Positions 37,201 through 48,003 of a stretch of DNA of 64,000 bases are shown here, in pieces. The stretch comes from Lepidurus packardi (taxonomy: Eukaryota > Arthropoda > Branchiopoda > Notostraca > Triopsidae): NCBI GenBank assembly GCA_023053545.1, contig JAKZAN010000007.1:4216001-4280000 (forward strand), given 5' to 3'. The notes beneath the pieces were generated by a model, which saw only the letters and a list, made by a program, of their open reading frames with translations, had not been told where the DNA came from and did not search any database. The stretch's first letter is position 1, and every line of letters starts with the position of its first letter. A program made the translations under genes and the position numbers.

Positions 37201-37779
37201 CTTCCCCTGTTTCCTTTCAATTAACGACAAAACTGACGAAGTGGCAACCGTAACCCATTGGAGTTCAGTAATCAAGCTATTCTCGGACAATAAGGTCAGG
37301 CCCCAAGACCCGTTCAGTGAATTTAGTGCTGTTCAAAATCCAGAAAGTAAAAAATAGAAGAAGCTGCTAAAGTAGTAGAGTTACGTAAAAAAAAACAGGA
37401 GCTGTCTTTCTTTATTGAATGTAACGACAAAAGCCTGACAGTGCAAAGGCTATATAGTGTGCTCTGTTTTTCTACCATTTTCCCCGTATTTTGAAGCTGC
37501 GAATAAGGGTAAGGGACCCTCTCTTCTCTCCCATGTCTAGCGTCTACACTTGACCTTTTATCTGACCCTCCTAGTGTCGTATTTCCTCAGCGCAGCGTTA
37601 ATTGATTCCTGCTGAGACCAGCTACAGAGAGACCTTTCCGTGATCTTTTTAGTGAGTGCTTCAGCAGCACTATATTCGGACGTCCATAAGCGAGAGTTGT
37701 TCCAGTTAAAGCTTTCGGGAGTCATACACATTCACTGCGGAAACGTTCAATCTTGTAAACGCGAGCAAAGCGTCCGTTT
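31293..37779. other. Shared upstream region of two divergent PDZ genes
   Basis: About 6.5 kb between the first coding exons of the minus-strand and plus-strand PDZ genes. I see no convincing exon. It should contain both promoters. A 110-bp duplicated block lies at 36811-37070. Scattered open frames (for example 35013-35363 minus) show no domain. Confidence 0.5.
36811..37070 (+). repeat. Tandem pair of about 110-bp diverged repeats
   Basis: Copy 1 at about 36811-36915 and copy 2 at about 36954-37070 share CTACGCTCTGCCTAA / CTACGCTATGCCTAA, TTATCAGCTCG, TGCATTACA and TACACCAATTT in the same order. Confidence 0.75.
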
Positions 37780-40700
37780 ATGATGGGTGTGTCAGCTGCG
37801 ATCGACGCTCAGCCGAAACTGCTTCGTTTATCCCGTCGAACATCGAGTTGCAGATCCTTGTACCAAAATTTTAAGAAACAGCCCCGCGATTCCTCAGAAC
37901 CGTCCCAAAAGCGCAACCACATTGAACCCGTCAAAGGTAAAGACTGTCAATTGTATCGTTGTAATAATCAATATTAGCATTACACGTTCTATAGCATTTA
38001 TCTCAAAGCTTATTTACGTGACGATTGTGCGGAGATAGACTAGTTAGTTGAATAGAAAGGGAAACGGTGTATCGAAACTCATAAAAGCGGATACGTAGTA
38101 CGTAGACCATGTGCAAAGGGGTGTCGAATATCGCATCAAAACTGGGCCAACTGGCGACCAGGTTTTAGTGTGTCATCCGAGCTCTTTTCCTGCGTCCCTA
38201 TTATTCGCATTTCGCTTTGGATAAAAGAACACACACCGGGATGGCAAAGTTGGGGGGCAGAAGAGATCTTTGTAATCATGATGTGACAAGACACACCTGG
38301 GGATCAAACTGAAAGCGAACGTGAGGTCACATGGAGGCATGACAGTTTTCGAACACGCCAAGGTTGTTATTGCATTTGCGTATTTGCTTATTTGCATTGA
38401 GTATGCTGTGCAGTACAGAAGCATTATGACTATACACAAGTGGGGGATGTATACTCATGGTTGCCCCCAGAAAATCATCCCAAAGGGTTCATAGGCCCAT
38501 GTTTTTCGTCCGGTGCCCCATGACTAAGTAAGAGAACCTGGAAAAGGGTGAAAATTCATTGTTGGAGTGGAGGTTGCTCCCTCTCTGCCCCTGTTGGTCT
38601 GAACATGTTTTCCGCAAGGATATTCCCCCCACCCCGACCTGCACACTAGAAGGGGCTACAAGGCAAACCGTCAAGAAGATTCGCACTTGCAGAACGATAA
38701 AGCAGTCTTGGTTTCACACAAGAGTGGGAAGCATACCCATGCACAAAGCAGATTAGTGGAAAGGTGTCATTAAAAACGCGTAGAACGTGGGTGAAAACTT
38801 GCATGGTGTCGTTCGTTGAGCAGCGTGTGAGACGTTATTTCTCTTACTTACTGCGTGCTGTAAAGCAGGCTTGTTTTATTGTTGGAGTTTTATGACGCTT
38901 GAGTGAAAACGGTGAGAGTTTTTGGCTATTTTTTAAAATTATTTTCTAAAGTAAGTTTTCAGTGGCATGACACAAACCACCTGGTTTAAAGCAATCCTAG
39001 GAGTTCGGTAGAAAGAGGGCTTCGATCTCGTTTACAGTTCGTACAACTTTTCTTCGGAATATACTGTATACTAGTAACAAATATAGTAACCAGATCTGTA
39101 GATCTATAGGTCTCGTTACTAGTATATTTGTAGCCTTGGGGATTTTACACGAACAACTCGCTTCATCATCGAAAGAGAATTTATCATAGGAAGAAAAGGC
39201 CTAAACTTGATATGCGAACCTAAACACGGGGGGCGGACTAGGAAAGAATGCAGATAGCATAGGGGTCTTTTTTCCCTTTCTACACATGCTTAAAATGGAG
39301 TTGGCAAAAACCCGCATGGTCCAAGCACCGACTACACGATATGCATAACAAACGCTTTTATGTTCCCGAACGACGCGAAAGGGAAAAAACGTTTCGAAAA
39401 GTGTGAAAATTTCACTCGGCTCCTGCAGACTTTCCAGACTTCTCCCTTCATCCATAATTTATTAAGACGTTCCAGAACGTATATTTGAATTATAGCTCCT
39501 GTGGTTTTTGGTCTCGACTGAGTTAAAGAATGAACACGAAAAGATAAAGTTGTCAAAAGAAAAGGACAGCATATAATTTTGGTATCTGGCGCGACTACTC
39601 GTAAACACGAAACTATGAACCATGTGACTACTTGATTTGGAGCCATTAAAATCACAGACTGGTAGACCACTTTCGTTTTCGTGACAAGGGTCCTCATTAG
39701 GGCTAAAAACTTAAAAGTGCGAGGTAAAAGAGGATCATTAGTACGTAGAGAGACCTTTTCGAGGTTTGGGGGCGACTTATCTGGAAGCTGTTTTGCCTGG
39801 AAAACAAGAAAATCATGGTCCAGCCTTGGAAAAAGGCTTGTAAACGCTAAGGTCTAAACCAAAGAAAAGCCGCCCAGGTCTATACTTTTGGGAAGCAATT
39901 AGATCGCAATTGCTCTTGCCTGACTTGCTCGGATCGATCCATATTCCGTACAGCTTTGTAGCCAACTGTTGGAGTAGTGCCCCTCGTTTCCACATACTTC
40001 CTATAATAAGACTCGGGTAAAAAGAGGCTTTCATCTCATGTTTCTCTGATTTCTTTTGACAGAAATGCCGCCCATAGGCTTAATACTGACTGACAAGCGA
40101 GGAGACCCGGCGAGGGAGACTTCTAATCATTTGGATCAGGACCGTGGACCTACTTCTGAACACAACGCCTCCATTTGTAGCCCCAGTTTAGCAGACCAAC
40201 AGGAAATGCATGATTCATCCAACGAGGCTGAAAGTCCCTGGGTCTCGCTTTTGAGGCACAAAATGCACTTATTGCAAGACGGAATGCGGAAGAGAAGATC
40301 TTGGTCTTTTAGCAGCAAGTTGCAGCGATCGGTTAAATCAGAAGATAAGCCTGACGCAAGTCCTCCCACCGGGAACAAGATCAAGCGATCGGCCAGCATT
40401 CACGACAAGAAGTTTGTGACCAGAGAAAATAGTAGCCAGTCAGACGACACGGACGAAGATGAACACGGTGGATTCCAGAGCGGCCAAACCTTTACGAGAG
40501 TAGGAAGCCTTCGCAAATGCTTGCAAGAAGACAACACTCAATTCCTGTCAACAATGAAAACCATACCGCAACCTCCACAGCGGGTACATTCGTTTTCCTT
40601 ACCTTCCAGCCCGAGAGGATCCGAGTCACGTGACGACTTCTCCATGGCGCTCAGACGCTTATCCGAGTCTGGATGCGATTTTTTGGTACGAGACGATACA

Positions 40701-41958
40701 CTTTTTAGTCCATCGGGCACAGCATTCGCCAAATCATGCATTCGCAATCATACCCTTTGTTCTCGTATGTGTAATTCATGCGATCCCGGGATGCTGACGC
40801 CATCTCTGAACCGAAAGCATCATGGATTGCGGTGCCAAATTCGAAACCACGTATCTCATTTATTAAACAGCCGAAGTGACAAATTTAAGCGTTCTACTAA
40901 CAAAGTTCAAGCATCCAAGCACTTTTCGTCGAGTTCACCCACCTTAAACAAAATTCGTGATAAAATCCATAACGTTAAGGTTGCGTTCACACATGCAAAG
41001 CCAGCGCAAAGCCCTGCGTTGCCCTCGCCACGCAATCTAACTGAACTATGGAGAAAATTGCAGAATTCCGTGGTCGCAGCCCCAGTCCCGGATCAAGACA
41101 GCCCCGCGCCATGTCAGAGTACCTTAGCGAATCTTGAGACAGAAAAAAGTAATGAGAACGATCCCGATGTGGAAACCCGACCTAACCGGGAACCTCACGC
41201 GTCCGAATCCGGCTCTAGTCAAGCAAACGCGCTATTTCGAACTAGGGCCGTCTCGCATCCTATGCCTTGCAAACAGTTCGAGCTGTTTTCGTCTACCGTA
41301 ATTAAAGCTGAAGACGAAGGAGATGATGGTGTATTTGAAGAAGATCAACCCTCCAAAACAAGCGTGTCTACAACCCGGAAAAGTCAACCTGAAAAAACAA
41401 GTCTAACTACTAGCAGCAGTTTCAAACGGTACTCCGCATATCAAGTAACATTTCCAAATCGTCTGTTTAAAAAAAAATGTGTGACTAATTTAATTTTCAA
41501 CTAGGCTGACGAGTTCACTTTCTGCACGCTACCTCGACATGTCAGGGCTTCGACGAACGCTATTTTAACCGTAACGTTCGAAAAGGGTACTGGGAAAAAA
41601 GGACTAGGCTTTAGCATTGTTGGCGGCAAAGATTCGCCCAAAGGAGAGCTGGGAATTTTCGTCAAGACGGTTTTCCCCGGAGGCCAAGCCGCCAAGGAAA
41701 ACGGACTCAAAGAGGGTAAAAACAATTGGGCCTGTTTATACAGTATATACTTACTTGTGTTTGTTTGCTGCTGCAGGGGACGAGATTTTGTGCGTGAATG
41801 GGAAAGCTTTGTACGGTTTGAGTCATCAAGAAGCCATTAGCGTATTCAGGGGAATTAAACATGGTCAAGTTCTGATGCAAGTGCTGAGGAAATTACCTCG
41901 TGAACCTAAACCTTTGCCGTTACCTTCCGACGCGTTGGTACCATCACCAGCAGTTTAA
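37780..41958 (+). CDS. Single-PDZ scaffold protein, paralogue of the neighbouring PDZ gene
   Basis: Four exons: 37780-37936, 40063-41444, 41505-41715, 41777-41958; 643 residues. Exon 1 is inferred: its donor (GTCAAAG/GTAAAG) and phase fit the acceptor before 40063 exactly. If it is wrong, translation could start at the ATG at 40065. The N-terminal 480 residues are Ser-, Lys- and Arg-rich and probably disordered, with [10 protein letters not shown] and [10 protein letters not shown], the latter like RVESLRNLF in the other PDZ gene. The C-terminal PDZ ([40 protein letters not shown]) is very close to PDZ2 of that gene, with the same intron position after KEG/REG. His at alphaB1 suggests class I ligands. 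The paralogue's first PDZ is absent here. Confidence 0.85.
39067..39126. repeat. Perfect 12-bp inverted repeat (hairpin) in intron
   Basis: TATACTAGTAAC at 39067-39078 and its exact reverse complement at 39115-39126, with a 36-nt loop. It lies in the 2.1 kb first intron of the plus-strand PDZ gene. Confidence 0.8.
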
Positions 41959-42113
41959 ATAGTTTTAAAAATTGACGCTTTGTTTATTGCAAACTTAAAC
42001 CAGAGTAACTTTTTCCATGTATGATCTCAATTCATTAAAAAAATTGTATTCCATCCGTTTTCGCGTACACGCCTTGTCTACATTCCTACACTAAATTTCA
42101 ACTAATAAGCTTG

Positions 42114-42119
42114 AATAAA
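42114..42119 (+). terminator. Poly(A) signal AATAAA of plus-strand PDZ gene
   Basis: Canonical hexamer 156 nt after the stop at 41958. Confidence 0.6.
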
Positions 42120-42207
42120 AAAATGACAGTTCAGGTTTTCCTGGCATGGTTTTTTAAAGAGAGAAAAGCTGTCACTGTCTACCGTTCCACTTCCCACTTA
42201 ATGAAAT

Positions 42208-42213
42208 TTTATT
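42208..42213 (-). terminator. Poly(A) signal AATAAA of the lamin gene
   Basis: TTTATT on the plus strand, 210 nt after the lamin stop on the minus strand. The lamin gene and the plus-strand PDZ gene converge here with their signals about 90 nt apart. Confidence 0.6.
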
Positions 42214-42422
42214 ATTATTAAAAGAGAACATAATTCAATTTTTGTTCAAGTACTCCAGGAATAACAAAACTTTGACATCTTGATAAACCTGTTACCCCAA
42301 AAATGCAGTTTCGACATCCCAACACGCGTGAAAATGCGAAACAAAAGGTCCACATTGATTCCCACTTGAATTTCAAGAGTAACGGTTTAGGAAGTGTTCT
42401 ACTCGAGTTCGCCCTCCGATAG

Positions 42423-45063
42423 TCACATGATGGTGCACCTTTCTTGACCAGCTGGATCACCCTAAAAATAACAAAAAGATTTAAACATTAAAAAAATTTA
42501 ACAAAAAAATTTAAACATTCGCCTCAAAAGCCCATCAATTCTTAACTAGACGACGGAATTAGAGACAAGGAAGAGACAATTACTTGTTGATGATGGAGCT
42601 CTTCGGTTCCTCTGACCCCTCTCAATTCCTCTCTTTGGCGCTTGAGAGCAGACGAAGTATGTTCTCTTACACACTCGCGTCTAGCTTGCTCTTCCGCATC
42701 AGCGTTGACGAGCACAGTGACCATAGAATCCGCCACAAACCAACGTTGCTCCTTCATGACCAAGTTGGATGGCGGTTCATGATTCGCGCCCACACCAGCC
42801 GACCATACACAAACCGATGCTCCAGCAGCAAGCTTCAAAGTACGATGGAACTTGTAAACTGTTTCATTTGCAGCAGCAGTGTGAACAATCTGCCATCCAC
42901 TCAGAGAAACTTCCTAAAAGACAATAGCGTTAAAATAGAAAATATTTCATTAGCTCAACCAAGTCTCATACCTTATCTCCGTTGTTGATCAGCTTGACAA
43001 ACTTGCCTTCCGTATCAACTTCTGCCACTTCAATTTCACCTTTGGCAGACGAAGAGGTCTTGAAGTCAGCCACAGTGTAACTCAACGATTCTTCCAAGAC
43101 GGTACGCTTTCGGCGGATTCCTCTCAATGGCGTAGCTCTGCCCAGGGGCGTCATGCGGCCGGTAGCTGAGCCCGGTCTGGGGCTGTTCAGATTCAAACGA
43201 GTTTCTTCTCCTTCAAGAAGTTTTCGATAAGCCGCGATTTCCATGTCCAAAGCTGTGCGAATATCCATCAAGTCCTGGTATTCTTGGAGCTGTAAGGACA
43301 TTTGCTGACGCAAACGGTCCATCTCGGTTTGGTTGCGCAGCAAGGCATCGGCATGCTGAGAGCGCTCATTATCCAAGCTGCGCTCCAAATCACGAATACG
43401 CGATTGAAGACTGGCGTTCGCCGATTCCAGCTCGGCCACACGGGAAGTCATGCCATCGATGCGTGTCCTGTATTGCAAGAGCTCCTCTTGCAACTGATTC
43501 GAACTGCCGTATTGGTGCTTCGCTCGCTCCTCCATATCGCGCATCTGTTTTATCCGAAGTCCGAACGTTCAGTTAACGTATATTCCCAAATTACATATGT
43601 AGTACCTTGTTTTCATAGAGAGCACGGATTTCTTCTTTGTTCTGAAAAATCTGGCTTTCGTACTGCTCTCGTAGCTCTTGCAAAGATTCTTGCAATCTAG
43701 CTTCATATTGCTCTTGCAGTCTCCCATCAATCTCGCTGATTTCCGTCTGTTTAGACGAACGCGTTTCTACCAATTCTCGCTCGTAAACCTACACAAACAG
43801 ACTGTAAATTACAAAATTGACTCAGCCGAGAAAAAAGTACAAACAATCCCTACTTGTGCCTTAAACGCCACTTCTTCTTTCATAGACGTAATACGATTCT
43901 CCAGATCAGTGCGGGCTAGCAGTTCAGCTTCCAGCTGCGACTTCAACTCCGGCACTTTAGTACGCAACCTATCACGCTCACTAACGGCAGTCTATCGAAA
44001 TTTTTGTAAACATTTTTTTCAAAATATTTTTCTTGGCTTGTAACGAATACCTTCAATTCGTCTTGAGCACGTTTCAATTCCATACGCGCTTGATTCAACT
44101 GTGCACTCAAGTCATTGACGCGCGATTCGAATGCAATATTCGATTTCTCTGCCACCGACAAGTCATGCTCCTTTTTGGCCAGCCTGCAAATAGAAAACGA
44201 GCATACATTTACTCTATGTTGACCAACGGGTTACTGCGAGAAAGCGTGGGTAGGAAACGGACACAAGAGTAGAAACCTCAATGACGTCATACGCTGAAAA
44301 TATCGCTGACGTTACTTTCACCCATTTATAGGGCAATGTCGAGTCGAATATTTAAAGGGCAGAAACAGGCGGAAATGAGGTTATATTTGTTATTTTCTCC
44401 CTCCCTCTCTAACAAAAAGGGGGGAAAAGCAGCATCATCCTCGTGCCATACGTGCCATGATAATCCGTCCCCCTCCCCTACGATGCAACCTCCCAGGCAG
44501 GCTTGCCATATAAAAAGTTTGGATTACAAACAAAGCGTACTATATGGAGCTTTTTTTCTAGGAATGCTAGATCGTGTTAGGCTAGAAGGAATGGGAATGA
44601 CACAATACAAAGGTAGTATGTAAGGCAAATAAAACCATGTGACTTACTTGGCAAGTAATTCTTCATTTTCTCCTTTGATGCGTCCAAAATCTATTTGTAA
44701 ACGAGCTTTATCTTTGGCCAGTTCATCGAGTAATCCGCGCGTTTCGGATAGCTCCTTTTCGTACAGATGCTTGACACTGGTCACTTGGTTGGTGATGGTT
44801 TCTTGCGAAGTTTGGACTTGGATGGTCAGACGATTATTTTCGGATTCCAAGTTGCGTACTCGATCAATATAAGCGGCTAAACGATCATTCAAATTTTGCA
44901 ACTCCGCTTTTTCTTGCAAACGAGTCAGCCGCGTGGGACTGAGTGGGCTTGACGTTTTGGACGACGAAGGCGCGCTTACTTGAGGACTTGCTACATTAGA
45001 TGCCGGGGTAGCAGGAGGTTTTCTTGCAGACTTCGACACCGATTTGGCTTTGACTTCACTCAT
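42423..45063 (-). CDS. Nuclear lamin, B-type with CaaX box
   Basis: Seven exons on the minus strand: 45063-44648, 44183-44051, 43991-43854, 43788-43606, 43544-42972, 42913-42584, 42461-42423; 603 residues with matching phases. Domain order: Ser/Pro-rich head with the mitotic-site-like [18 protein letters not shown]; alpha-helical rod with the conserved start [16 protein letters not shown] and end [13 protein letters not shown]; a basic nuclear localisation signal (IRRKR); the lamin tail Ig fold ([18 protein letters not shown] ... [10 protein letters not shown]). The last exon is only 13 codons and ends in CTIM, a CaaX motif for farnesylation and membrane attachment. Lamins polymerise under the inner nuclear membrane. 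A constitutive CaaX box and a length near 600 residues fit invertebrate B-type lamins. A possible upstream coding exon is listed separately. Confidence 0.95.
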
Positions 45064-45345
45064 TCTACACGTTGATTAAACACAAACAGAAATAAATACA
45101 GCTTTTCCAGCCAAAACTAGCAACGACGCCGGCACACCCAAACACACACAAGGCGCGGTAGCGTTACCAACTAAAGCGACACCACGACTAGACATCGATA
45201 ACCGCTGTTACTATCGCCTACAACAAGATGGCGGTAAGCTTGGATGGCACCAAACACCACCTACGCCAGAAAAGCTAAAAACGACGCAAACTAGTAAACA
45301 ATTATGCCATCAAAATTATTTTAACATTTAGGGAAGAACACTTAC

Positions 45346-45431
45346 CGTCTAGTCATTACACAGGTCTCCTCCTCATTCTCTATAACCACCACAGCCTCTG
45401 TTGAAGCTTGTTTCCTTTCTTTTGCATCCAT
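45346..45431 (-). CDS. Candidate upstream coding exon of the lamin gene
   Basis: On the minus strand an ATG at 45431 opens 28 codons rich in Glu and Val (MDAKERKQAS ... NEEETCVMTR) and ends at a perfect donor (CG/GTAAGTG). Joining it to the acceptor at 45065 (CAACGTGTAG), one base before the lamin ATG, keeps frame: CG+A makes Arg, followed directly by the lamin start MSEVK. This would give a lamin with a 29-residue N-terminal extension. It could instead be the first exon of a separate transcript or a chance open frame. Confidence 0.45.
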
Positions 45432-45549
45432 GTCGGAGTAACGTAAAATGTATACTGCAACGAAGTTGTGAGTCTTGTCTTGTCGACCTCTAAACGTTGA
45501 TTGCTGAAACATTTACTGTCGAAGAAGAGGTCACATGCCCTAGAGTTAA

Positions 45550-45768
45550 AATTCAAGTTTGCCGCGTTCCAGAAAGTTAAGTGCGTCTGCGGATGACGAA
45601 AAAAGTCGGCCCGTAAACAAACAAGCCTGGTGGAGTGAACGAGACACGTTTCTTGCAGTCATAAGTAGGAAAAAGAGCAAGAGGGTTTGTAAACGAAAGT
45701 GTTCTACTACTTTAGAGAAGGATACGTTACCAATTAGTCTACTTGATTCCTATGCGAATGATTTCTGA
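45550..45768 (+). CDS. Candidate terminal exon of a basic protein, unknown
   Basis: An open frame of about 70 codons with no in-frame ATG near its start, bounded upstream by TAA at 45547. AAG at 45555-45557 could be an acceptor. The product is Ser/Lys/Arg-rich with RKKSKRVCKRK and ends in SLLDSYANDF. It lies 120 nt from the candidate lamin exon in divergent orientation. No family is recognised, and a chance open frame is possible. Confidence 0.25.
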   Translation, partial: NSSLPRSRKLSASADDEKSRPVNKQAWWSERDTFLAVISRKKSKRVCKRKCSTTLEKDTLPISLLDSYANDF

Positions 45769-45944
45769 GACAGAATAGGTGCCAAGAGGAAGCGAGTGAA
45801 AAATGTTTAATAAAAACCAGTAATAAAAGTAATAACCGAAACCGAGATTGTCTAGTTACTTACTTAATTTCTTCTTTAAAGAGAAAGCCAAAAGAAGAGA
45901 ACCAAGAAGGCTCCAGTTTTCCTTTCGCAGAAGTAAGTTACTTT

Positions 45945-46061
45945 AGCTATTTTTTCTTATTATTGTTAGTTATTTAAGCTATTTTTTCTTATTATTGTTA
46001 GTTATTTAAGCTATTTTTTCTTATTATTGTTAGTTATTTAAGCTATTTTTTCTTATTATTG
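45945..46061 (+). repeat. 32-bp tandem repeat, about four copies
   Basis: Units starting AGCTATTTTTTCTTATTATT begin at 45945, 45977, 46009 and 46041, nearly identical to each other. Confidence 0.9.
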
Positions 46062-46209
46062 TTTCTGTTTGTTTTACTACGGTATGGGAGATCCATCGTG
46101 TCGAGCATTAGGAACCTAGTAAAGAACGAGCATTGCTCCTCAAAGTTACTATACAAAAATTCCACAGTTGTTCATTTCAGAAGTAGTCCATCTACGATTG
46201 TCTGAGCAG

Positions 46210-46720
46210 TTGCAACTCAATTGATATTCAAGTTCTAAAAGTGCAAGTGGTTTTACGCAATGCTGTTCCGAGTAAGTGTACGGCTGTCTTTTTTCCAAAA
46301 CATAAGTACCTTACACTATTCAGTACATCGTATTCACTAGGTACCTCTTGTCCAATAGGTACATCTTGTTCAATAGGTACCTGCTGGGTATTGGAAGAAT
46401 TTGGTATCAAAGGATCTGGGTGATTTCGGAAATATTGGAGAAGGCTGTCAACTATAGTTGGGCCATACTGAAAGCCTGCGCTTTTTAAAAGTTCGATTTC
46501 TGAACCTTATTGACTTTTCGTAGAAGGTTCTTTTTAAGGAAAAGCTAGTGAATGACTACTTCAAAGAAGTGATGGGGTTTGCAAAATTTATTCAGATTCC
46601 ATCCTTGGGCTTTGAATGAGTTCGAAAGTAAGGTTACGAGCAAAGTCAGGGTAAGATTTCTTGACCTTATTGTGGTGTTTTATCGGTAATTATCATTGGC
46701 AGGTGCGTCATAATATAGGT
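46210..46720 (+). pseudogene. Left copy of a duplicated block with a broken small gene
   Basis: Matches 52050-52505 in the same orientation over about 500 bp. Shared blocks include AATTGATATTCAAGTT, GAGTAAGTGTACGG, GGGTGATTTC, GTTGGGCCATA, AAAGCCTGCGC and TTCTTGACCTT. The first-exon frame seen in the right copy is interrupted here by a TAA, and its ATG is missing. In the second exon, an alternative frame keeps VISEI, SWAI and KACAF before a stop. So this looks like the dead copy. Confidence 0.5.
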
Positions 46721-47634
46721 ACCCAAAGAAGAACGTGGATTGGAAACCAGGTTCTTTGTGCGCAAGCTGCAGGAAATTATACCGCCAACACCTAGTAATC
46801 CGAGTAGTCATAACATGAATACCTATAATAAATCCAAACCCCCCAATACAACCTACAACCTAATCATATTGCTGTAAAGTAATAGACAAAGCCCATCCCA
46901 GGTACTTTTTTTGCATATCCCTATTCCTGTGCTACCACTTTCCACAAGGCGGACTCGATGGAGCATCTTACGGCCTGCCGAAGGACTCACCTGGAAGCCT
47001 TCGGCAAAACCCGCGTGTACATATGCAAGTACCACCTTGCGCAGCATATTCCAGCCGTCGAGTACATGCATCGTGTAGCAGAGGGCTACCGCGTTTTATA
47101 GTAATCGAAGAGGACCTTGAACCTAGCGATGCCTCCAACCTAGAAAAAATAATACTTGTTTAAATCTAAGAAATACTCCTAAATAAAAAAGAAAAAAGAA
47201 TAAAAAGAAATATCAACGAAATATCAAAGAAATATCCGAATAAAAAGAAATATCAACTGACATTAACCATTAACGGTTTTCATACTGTCGTGGATGGCTC
47301 CTGTTTTCATTGAAAAATAAAAACGTTAAACAATAAATGAAAAAAAGACTTCCGTATTACGTCACGTGTAGGTTTCTTCTGGTTTGGCGTCACATTGTAG
47401 CGTATTTCGTGATTGCACTAGCTTAATTTACATTAAGGAAAGGGGAACTGGTTTTAGAAAAAGGCGGCCACAGTTTTGACTGAAATTAGTTAGGGTGATG
47501 TATTAACATGGGGCTCTAATTCGGGGTTTAGTGAACAGTCAAACACGACTCTGCTCTGCCATTCAAACTCTCGCGCTCTCAGAATAGCTCCTTCCGTCTT
47601 CGCTAGTCCCACTCGACTCTCCTCTCCGCTCTCC
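46721..47634. other. Flank of the transposon island, nothing coding seen
   Basis: Contains short direct repeats (AAAGAAATATCAAC near 47205-47260) and no exon that I can support. Confidence 0.4.
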
Positions 47635-47642
47635 ATCTCCCT
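47635..47642. repeat. 8-bp target-site duplication, left (ATCTCCCT)
   Basis: ATCTCCCT sits directly before the left end of the 4.2 kb element and is repeated exactly at 51824-51831. Confidence 0.8.
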
Positions 47643-47817
47643 CAACACATTATCAGACGGGATCCTGTGCGAAACCACAGGATCGCCTTGCACTCATCCT
47701 GTTCGTACGCACAGGATTATATACCCACAAGTTTCGCTTCAGCGCGGGATCACGTGACTTTGTTTTGTTTACGTTTCACGTGACTTTGTTTTGTTTACGA
47801 ACGTAAAATTTTTTGTC

Positions 47818-48003
47818 ATGGGTAAAACAAAGAAAAACGAAGCAGCGGTAAAGGCAGTTCTTTTAAGAGCAAAGGAGCGGCAAGAAGAGTTCGAAAGACA
47901 AAAAAAAGAGGCCAGGAGGATTAAAGAACGCGAACGCTATAGAAAAAAGCAAGTGTTTCTTCATGCGTCCCTTAAGCTTCGTGCCCACTGGCAGTCAAAT
48001 TGA
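47818..48003 (+). CDS. Lys/Arg-rich ORF in the left transposon arm, cut by insertion
   Basis: Begins MGKTKKNEAAVKAVLL and continues as a charged helix (KERQEEFERQKKEARRIKER). The same frame occurs in the right arm with three conservative changes (N/S, R/K, Q/R). It runs into the nested element at 47975, so the end is not original. It may be the N-terminal part of a transposon protein. No family is recognised. Confidence 0.45.
   Translation: MGKTKKNEAAVKAVLLRAKERQEEFERQKKEARRIKERERYRKKQVFLHASLKLRAHWQSN

Noticed and set aside
44282..44289. TGACGTCA palindrome as a CRE regulatory site in lamin intron 1
   Set aside because: An 8-bp match is expected by chance in 64 kb; no supporting context.
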